Shown here: positions 36,101-45,100 of the stretch, piece after piece
Layout of the letters: each line of letters starts with the position of its first letter
Numbering within the stretch: the first letter of the stretch is position 1
DNA from: Vitellaria paradoxa
Taxonomy: Eukaryota; Streptophyta; Magnoliopsida; Ericales; Sapotaceae
DNA: 64,000 nucleotides
Direction: 5' to 3'
NCBI GenBank assembly: GCA_019916065.1
Contig: CM034233.1
Coordinates: 40,774,862 to 40,838,861, forward strand
Program-made: the position numbers and the translations under genes
Notes under the pieces: model-generated
Databases searched by the model: none
What the model was told of the DNA's origin: nothing
Seen by the model: the letters and a program-made list of their open reading frames with translations, nothing else

Positions 36101-39100
36101 TGTGTTCATGTTTTGTTCTAGGGTAGAGACTTTTTGTTCCATGGTGGAAGGGTTTGGTGAATGAATATGAGGTATAGTATGAAAGGGAAGGAGATGGATA
36201 CTGATTTTTTTTGGCAAGGGAGGGTGAGATAGAAATTTAATGCTAATGTTAACTCAAATTGAAACAAGTAATTAAAGATTACGCTAGGCCAAAGTAAAAT
36301 GTCACAAATATGCAAGCATGAAAACGATGAGTATGATTATGTTCAAATTTAGAATAATAGGGGTATGGAAAATGGTGGCCCTTAGTAACCTCTCAAGAAA
36401 GAAAATGTAGGTCAAAGAGAGCCCGATATGTGAATTTAATATCTTTCCTAACCAAACAGAATATGTAATCACAGTTTGGAGTAATGGACACGTACCGTTG
36501 CAAAGCATAAACTGTTCTAGGGTTGCCGGAGGTTCTCTGAAAAGTTGCTGGAGTTTCGTCAGAGGTTGCCGGAACACATGTCAAATCACTGGAATGTGGT
36601 GGTTATTCTGAACTTCGTCGAAGGTTGCCAGAAAAGTCGTTTGCCGGTTGTTGGAAAAGTCGTAGGAGGTCGTTGGAGTCATCGGCGAGTTCGCCGGAGG
36701 TAGGTGGTGCCAGTGGTGGGGTTCGCCGGAATTAAATATTGGTAAAACGCACGAAAACGTACTCGAAGGGTTTGAGGGTACGTAGAGCGATGGCGGCGGC
36801 TGCGGTAATTGCTATGGCGACTACTGTTTAAGATCTGGCACTGAATCTGTTGCAGCAATGGTGTACGACAGCTTAGGTTATATGGGTGGGCACAGTGATG
36901 AAAACTAGGGTTCTTTGGAAGAGTGGGTTTCTGACGGATATTGAAAACTGTAGGATCTTTCGGTTCTGATATCACTTGATGTAGCACTGCGGAGGCAAGA
37001 ACATAATAATAAAATAAAAGTAGACAATGCGAAAGTAAAACGGAAATTATTTCAATATCATTCAAAAATTGCCGCTCCCTTACAATCTCTAACCCTTTAT
37101 ATAGGCTAGGGTTAAAGACCACATGAAGTAATATCCAAAAATAAATCAATTAAATCTCGAATTTTATGGAAAGCAAATAAATCACGTTCCAAAATATTTT
37201 ATGGAAAACAAATAAATCAAATCCCTAAAATATTGCTCTTCAAACTTAACCCATCCAATTCAAATTTCGTCCCCGCCTAAAATATTTGAATTGGAAATAG
37301 TTATTAAAGTCCCATCATATTCTTTTCCAACTCGTGTCTTTTGGGATCTCAAGATGAAGATGACGATTGGTTCGAGCCATGAGAAGGATGGCCTTTACTA
37401 TCTCAATTGTGATTGCCCTTCGAAACATCCATCTTCTGTAGCTCTCCGCGCTAATGTCTCTCCTCTTCAGTGGTATCTTTGTATAGGTCATCCATTTTTA
37501 GTTCGATTGAAACTCATTATGCCAAATTTGAGTCCTGTATCGAGTATAGAATGTGAGGTTTGTTAGTTTGGCAAACATCACCGTAGTACCTTTTCTAGTC
37601 GTCGTGTTAGAGTCCAAATCTTTTGTTGTAGTTCATGCAGATGTTTGGGGTCCCTTCCGAGTTAAGAGTGTCAATGGATTCTTTTATTTTGTTTTTATTT
37701 ACTGATAATTTTTCTCGTATGACTTGGATTTTCTTAATGAAACAAAGGACTGAGTTACTTTCTGTCATCTCTCGCTTTTATAATGAAATTTCTACTCAAT
37801 TTGATAAGAAAATAAAAGTTTTCTGTTTTGATAATGCCTTAGAATATATTTAGTCTGTTGTTAATAACTTTTGACGTGATTGTGGTATTATTCATCGAAC
37901 CACTTGTGCTCGCACCTCTTAACAAAATAGCGTTGCGGAACGTAAACATCGTCATGTATTAGATGTTGCATGCACATCGATTTTGTTTTTTTTTTTTTGG
38001 GGGGGGGTAAGTACGCACATTGATGTTTTATATGCATGTTCCAATATCTTTTTGGGAGGATGCTGTTCTCACGGCTGGTTATCTTATTAATAGAGTACCT
38101 ACACTAATCTTGTCCAATCAATCTCCCTTCTATCCTCGCTATTATTTTGGAAGTGTTGATGTTACCTTTTTTGAATCTACTACTTTCTTTTCTTCTGATG
38201 GTGATAATTTGTCGTTTGAACTTATATGCACATTGATGTTTCATATGCATGTTCCAATATTTGTTTGGGAGGATGCTGTTCTCACGGCTGGTTATCTTAG
38301 TATTTGAGTACCTACACTAATCTTGTCCAATCAATCTCCCTTCTCTATCCTCGTTATTTTGGGAGTGCTGATGTTACTTTTTTTGAATCTACTACTTTCT
38401 TTTCTTCTGATGGTGATAATTTGTCGTCTAAACTTATTATTTTTGGTGAGGGGGTGTCTACTCCTGCCCTTCTTACTCCCATGTCTTCTTTTTATGTTCC
38501 CTTGTCTTAGTTTCCACCATCCTAATCTCCATCTCTTGACTTGGCCACTACAACATCCCAGTTCAGTTAAAAAACCCTATTGCTGCTCCTAATACTCATT
38601 CCATTGCTCCTCTACCAGAGGTGTACTAGCATAATCATGATAGGAGAGTTATCCTTCTTGTCCCAGTTGATTCTACTTCTTCGTTCGAGATACCTACTTC
38701 TTCTGATTTGCCTATTTAATACAGGATAGATTTGGAAGAGGATTAATGGTGCTGGGAACACTTGAAAGTAGGACTGTTAGGGACAGTGAATAGTGGACGT
38801 GAATGGTGTCTGTATGTAGAAGAGGAAGGATTGGAGAAGGATAGGTCTAGGCATCACACCTAGGGCTCTTTAGCATGACACCAAGGAAAAGATTGCATCA
38901 CACAATCAAAAGCTTAAAGCTACCTTTTTTTTATTCACTCGACATGCCTTGCCATAAGAGTTACAATTTTATTTATATTTGTTTCAACTTGACTCTAGAA
39001 CTTCTCAAATTAAATAACCTTCAACTAATATTAAATTCCCATGTGACTCTACATTAATAACATAGAAGAACCAAGAGACTTCTAACCTAAGGAATCCAAC

Positions 39101-42100
39101 CCATAAGACTCCTTTATTAATACTAACATGGGAGAACCAAAAGACTAGATAAATAACATAGAGAACCAAAAGACTTCTAACTCGAAAAGACACTTAAGGA
39201 ATCTAAGAGTCAGGTCTAGTTAACATCCCAAGTAGGCCCCACATCATCTAGTATATGCCAAATTAAGGCTTGGGCCTTAGAACTATCTAGTCCATGTCTT
39301 TTGTAGACTTTTATTGGGTGCTGTCATTTTCCATCAACTCTCCCTGGCTTGAGAGAACTTGACCCTGATGAGTTAAAAGCATGGAACCACTCATAAAGGT
39401 TAGGATTGAGGCGGTAAAACTCCTCATCTGTAATCCAAGTACAATCTGAAAGTGAACGCCCCTTCCACTTAATTAGATACTTTTGATAACCCCCATGTCG
39501 AGTTGAAACAATTTGATGATCGACCACGTCTTCGATTTTATCCTGGAAATGTTTGGGTGCCGGGATAGATGCCACAGGGTCAACCCGGTTACAATCCTTA
39601 ACATGCCCGGAATATCGAGTCAAATCCTTAATTTTGAACACGTTACTTATGCCCATATCATTAGGTAACTCAAGCACATGTGTTAGAGCCAATTTTCTTG
39701 AGAATTTTGAATGGACCTACACTCTTCGAATGAAGTTTCTTATGAACCCCTTTTGGATACTGCTCTGGTTTGACTCTAACCATAACCATGTCACCTTCAT
39801 CAAATTCGGCAAACCTCCATCTCAAATTGGCATGTTGTTTGTAGCTCTCATTGCTTATGACAATTTTTCGTCGCACATCATCGTGGATATCACGGATGTG
39901 TTGACTAAAAGCTTTAGCTTCGGCGTAAGGGCGAGCTTGAATGGGTAGAGGCACCAAATCGATTAGTTTCCTAGGAAGCAATCCTGTGACAACCTGTAGA
40001 TCTATTCACATAACTGTTGTATGCAAATTCAGCCATAGGAAGTACTTGATCCCAGCTGCCAATATGATCACTAACAAGGCAACGAAGTAGATTACCCAAA
40101 CTTCGGTTAACGACCTCCGTTTGACCATTAGTTTGTGGATGAAAAGATGAAGAAAATTTCAGCTTTGTGTTTAACAACTTTCATAGTGTTCGCCAAAAAT
40201 AACTCGTAAACTTCGAATCACGGTCAAAAACTATGGTTTTTGGCAGCCCATGAAGTAACAACTTCTTGAAAAAATAGCACAGCAATGTGGACAGCATCGG
40301 ATGTCTTTGAACAAGGAATAAAATGTGCCATTTTGGAGAAGCGATCCACAACCACAAAGATAGAGTCATGCTTCCGAAGGGTTTTTGGTAATCCAAGGAC
40401 AAAATCCATACTTAAATCTTGCCAAGGCTTGTAGGGCACAGATAGTGGAGTGTATAAACCTGTATTCTTCTTTCTTCTTTCTTCTCTTTGAAAGTTGGCA
40501 AGTACGGCACTACGAAACAACTTTTCCCACGTCTCGCTTCAACTTTGGCCAATAAAAGCGATCTTCAACCACAACAATTGTCTTATCTCTTCCAAAATGA
40601 CCTGCTGCCCCTCCGAAATGCAATTCCCAAATCATTTCTTCACGGAGTGATGTGTCAGGTAAACAAAGTTGAGTTCCTTTGAAGATAAATCCATCATGCA
40701 AAGAAAAATCTCCATATTCTCCTTGCTGTCCAGCTAGCAACTTAGCATGTATAGAGTTGAAATCCTTACAAGAAGGATAGTCTTTCTTGAGCGAGTCAAA
40801 GCCAACCACTTGTAAAGCTATGAAAGAGAGAACATACATCACTCGGCTAAGGGCATCAGTAACCTTATTCTCTGAACCAGCCTTATGTTTGATAACAAAA
40901 GAATACTCTTGCAGAAATGAAACCCATTTACCATGCCGATGATTCAGTTTCTTTTGAGAGTTGATGAACTTGAGCGCTTCATGGTCAGAAAACAACACAA
41001 ACTCCTTAAAAAGAAGATAGTGTCACCAATGGCGAAGCGCTTGAATTACTGCATAAAATTCTTTGTCATAGGTGGAGTACTTTTGCTTGGCTTCATTGAG
41101 TTTTTCATTAAAATAAGCAACCGGGTGTCCTTGACTAAACACACCTCCAATCCCAATGTATGATGCATCACATGCCACTTTAAAAAATTTTGAGAAGTCA
41201 GGAAGGCGTAAAATAGGGGCTTCAGACATCATATTTTTAATGTCTTCGAAAGCTTTTGTTGCTACCTTGGTCCGAACAAACTGTCCCCCTTTCATACAGT
41301 TAGTGATAGGTTCCATTACCACGCTGAAATTTCTAATAAATTGACGATAAAAAGTTGCCAAACCCATGAAAGCTACGCACTTCATGCAAGGAGGTGGGAA
41401 TTGGCCACTCTAGGATGGCCTTCACTTTACTTGGGTCAACCTCTACTCCCTTAGAAGACACAATGAAGCCTAAAAATATAACTTTTGGACTCATGAAAGA
41501 ACACTTCTTTAAGTTAATGTAGAGCTTCTCTTGATGGCAAACCCTAAAAACTTGTTGAAGATGAAAGATATGCTCCTCCTTGGTCTTGCTATATATCAGA
41601 ATATCGTTGAAATAAACAACTAGAAAGTGACCAATGAAAGGCTGTAATACCTGTGTCATAAAGCGCATAAATGTACTTGGAGCATTTGTAAGACCAAATG
41701 GCATGACTAGCCATTCATAGAGGCCATCCTTGGTCTTGAAAGCTATCTTCCATTCGCCCCCTGGTTTTATGCGTAGTTGATAATAGCTACTTTTCAAATC
41801 AATATTTGAGAATAGACAAGATCCAGCTAACATATCCAACATATCATCGAGCCTCGGAATAGGGAATCGATACTTGATAGTAATCTTGTTTATAGCATGA
41901 CTATCTACGCACATGCGCCAACTGTCATCTTTCTTGGGCATAAGCAGAGCCGGAACAGCACAAGGACTTAAACTTTCACGAATGAACCCTTTGGAGAGTA
42001 GCTCATCTACCTGCTTTTTAAGCTCTGCGTGCTCCTTTGGATTCATGCGATAGGCTAGAAGATTAGATAATTGCGATCCCGGAATAAGATCTATTGCATG

Positions 42101-45100
42101 CTGGACATTGTGCATGGGAGGTAGTTCATCAGGGAGTTCTTCGGGAGCAACATCAGAAAATTGGGACAGCAACTCAATCACTTCTGATGGTAATATAGAG
42201 GTTGATGCAGCAACTAATTCTGATACTTCTTTCACCACCACGGCATATATAACTCCCAACTCCATACTCTCAGCTTGAAAGCACTTCTTGGTGAGAATGT
42301 GGAGTGATTTAGGCTATTTTCAGTAATATCCTTTGATTTCTTTTCTTTGTACTTTTCCATTTCAACTGTACTCATCGGCTTCAAAACAATCTCCTTATTC
42401 TTGAACGAGAAAGCATATGTGTTCTCTTTCCCATTATGTCGCACGTCTCTATCATATAACCATGGCCTTCCAAGAAGGATATGTGTGACATTCATGGGAT
42501 TTACATCACACCAGATAGAGTCACTATAAGGACCATAAGAGAAAGAGACTAGGCAGTGTTGAGTTGCCAGAATGGAAGTGTTGTTGATCCAAGCTACCTT
42601 GTACGGATGAGGATGTGGTTGAACAGGAAGCTTAAGACGCTCCACCGTGGCAGCAGATACAACATTCATGGAACTCCCACTGTCAGTAATAAGCTTTCGG
42701 GCTTGGTTTCCGCAGTGAACCAGCATTTGAAAAATAAAAGTATGCCTCCAATCTTCCTTTTCAACTTTAGGCACTGTAAGGACACGTCTGACAATAGAAA
42801 TCAATGAATTGTCGACCTCCTCGTCTTCTAAGTCATTTGTATTTAACTCCCCAACGTCAAAGGAATCATCATTATTATCAGTATTTTGTTGATCAAATTC
42901 AGCTTCTTGCTCCATTTCCATGTGCAAGTTCCTCTTTGGACATTGATATGCTATATGACCAGTCTCACCACACTTGAAGCACCGGTTTTCCTTCGCTTTC
43001 CCTTTGTTGGCTGTGTAGTTCTTGCCCTTTATATCAGCCGTATTGACAAAAGTTTGCTTCGAAACATTTGACCGGAAATGACTTGCATCATTGTACCTTC
43101 TATTGGTGGATTCCCCAATTTGAGACCCAAACTTTTTAGATATTGGGTAATTCAAATACTCCTCCATATCCAAAGCAACCTGGAAGGCATGTTCGAGATT
43201 GTATAAGGGTTGGCGAAGCAACTCCCTCCTTATGTCTGGCTTCAACCCAGACTTGAATCGGGCAAGAGCTTGACTTGGATCTTCTATCACTTGACTCCTC
43301 ATCTTCAGCTCATCAAATCTCTGCATATATTCTGCCACTGACATGTGGTTTTGCTTTAACTCGATGAGTTGTTCACACAACTTCTCATGATAATTTGATG
43401 GCATGTACTTTTCCCTCAACTTGGCCTTCATCTCCCTCAACTTGGCCTTCATCTCTTGTCAAGTACCAATTGGTGGTTGTCCCAACCTTCGAATGTCTCC
43501 TTTGACTCCCATCCACCAGATTTTTGCTAGTCTAACAAGCTTCATCTTAGTAAGTCTCACACGCCGATCATCAGCCATATCGTACCAGTCAAAGTACTCT
43601 TCAATAGAAGCCAACCAATCATGAAACAAAGTAGGATTGACCTTATCTTCAAAATCTAGAACCTCCATTTTAATTTTCTTAGTGATATTTTCGGCTGTAT
43701 CATAGGTCTCACATTGGTTCCTTTGTAGCAACTCACGGGCCCAATCAGATAAGGAACCTTGTTGCATTCCTTGACCTTGGTTTGCCCGAAATTGCTGCTT
43801 CTGAAGAGGCTCTATTTGCTGGTCTTCTGTATGCTTAACCTTGATTCTCACCATTTCCATTGTGATTGTTGGAGTTTTCGCCTTGTTCGCTTCGTTTGCA
43901 ATCATTAGATTGAGTTGTTTGGCCTTCCAAAGTGCTGATACAAACATTAAAATTATTTAGCTGCTCCACAAGTTTCAAAAGAATCTCATCACGCTGTAGA
44001 TCAGTTAGTCTTCTTCTAAATGACTTCCCGGATCGTGTAGACATGATACTACACTGGCTTTGATACCAAGTTGATGCAGGACAAATTGGAAGAGGATTAA
44101 TGGTGCTGGGAATACTTGAAAATAGGACTATTAGGGACAGTGAGTAGTGGATGTGAATGGTGTTTGTATGTAGAAGAGGAAGGATTGGAGAAGGATAGGT
44201 CTAGGCATCACACCTAGGGCTCTTTAGTATCACACCAAGGAAAAGATTGCATCAGACAATCAAAAGCTTAAAGCTACCTTTTTTTTATTCACTCAACATG
44301 CCTTGTCATAAGGCTTACAATTTTATTTATACTTGTTTCAACTTGACTCTAGAACTTCCGGAATTAAATGACCTTCAACTAATATTAAACTCCCATGTGA
44401 CTCTACATTAATAACATAGAAGAATCAAGAGACTTCTAACCTAAGGAATCCAACTCATAAGACTTCTTTATTAATAACATGGGAGAACCAAAAGACTACA
44501 TAAATAACATAGAGAACCAAAAGACTTCTAACCCGAAAAGACACTTAAGGAATCCAAGAGCCAAGTCTAGTTAACATCCTAAGTAGGCCCCACATCATCT
44601 AGCATATGCCAAATTAAGGCTTGGGCCTTAGAACCATTTAGTCCACATTTTTTGTAGACTTTTATTTGGTGCTGTCATTTTCCATCACTATTGCATCAAG
44701 GAAAGGTAAGAGCGTACTTGCACTCTTCATTCTCTTGCTAATTGTGTGTCTTGCCATCATATATCATCATCTCTTCTCTCTTTTGCATGTGTCTTGTCTT
44801 CTATGTCTGTTCTGTGTTGTTAAATATATGCTTTATCTATTTTGGTATGGAAATACACTATGGATAAAGAAATGCATGCTCTTCATTAGAATTAGACATG
44901 GGAACTTACAACTCTTCCTCCTGGCAAGCGAATTTTTGGTTGTTGCTGGGTTTACACTATTAAGTACCTTTCTAATTATTTTGTTGAGCGTCTTTAAAGA
45001 CTCGTTTGGTTGCCAAAGGGTATACTCAGACGTATTGTGTGGACTACACTTGGACTTTTTCTCCTATCGCTCGCTTGAATTCTATTTGAATTTTGCTGGC

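Larger units (their letters stand above)
30999..37317 (-). mobile_element. Chromovirus (Ty3/gypsy, Reina-like) nested in copia, copy 1
   Basis: 6.3-kb element on the - strand with 342- and 341-bp LTRs (about 95% alike by eye), TGATG...CATCA termini, a PBS next to the right LTR, and gag, protease, RT, RNase H and integrase with a C-terminal chromodomain remnant in the usual gypsy order. Flanks are CATTC (30994-30998) and TATTC (37318-37322), a 5-bp duplication with one change. Short LTRs and small size fit the Reina group; the lineage is inferred from structure. Stops and frameshifts break the polyprotein. Confidence 0.88.
37318..38716 (+). pseudogene. Copia pre-integrase and integrase remnant
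   Basis: Resumes the copia reading after chromovirus copy 1: [20 protein letters not shown], then WYLCIGHPF (pre-integrase, about 37470), CEVC and FGKHHRSTF (about 37560), and core pieces such as [20 protein letters not shown] (37690-37750). A 213-bp tandem duplication (38015-38440) and a T13G9 run (37986-38007) damage the core. The last copia codons before the second insertion read near ...SSDLPI. Confidence 0.8.
38717..44687 (-). mobile_element. Chromovirus (Ty3/gypsy, Reina-like) nested in copia, copy 2
   Basis: Six-kb element with LTRs of about 620 and 616 bp, flanked on both sides by the perfect 5-bp target duplication CTATT (38712-38716 and 44688-44692). On the - strand it holds gag with a zinc knuckle, protease, RT, RNase H, integrase and a chromodomain. 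Better preserved than copy 1: one 406-codon and one 310-codon ORF survive, but the RT active site is changed and several frames are broken. It shares TGATG...CATCA termini and protein type with copy 1, though its LTR sequence differs, so it is a different family. Confidence 0.9.

Noticed and set aside
36679..37149. 156-codon ORF on the - strand
   Set aside because: It lies across the 5' LTR and leader of chromovirus copy 1; the product is low-complexity and matches nothing.
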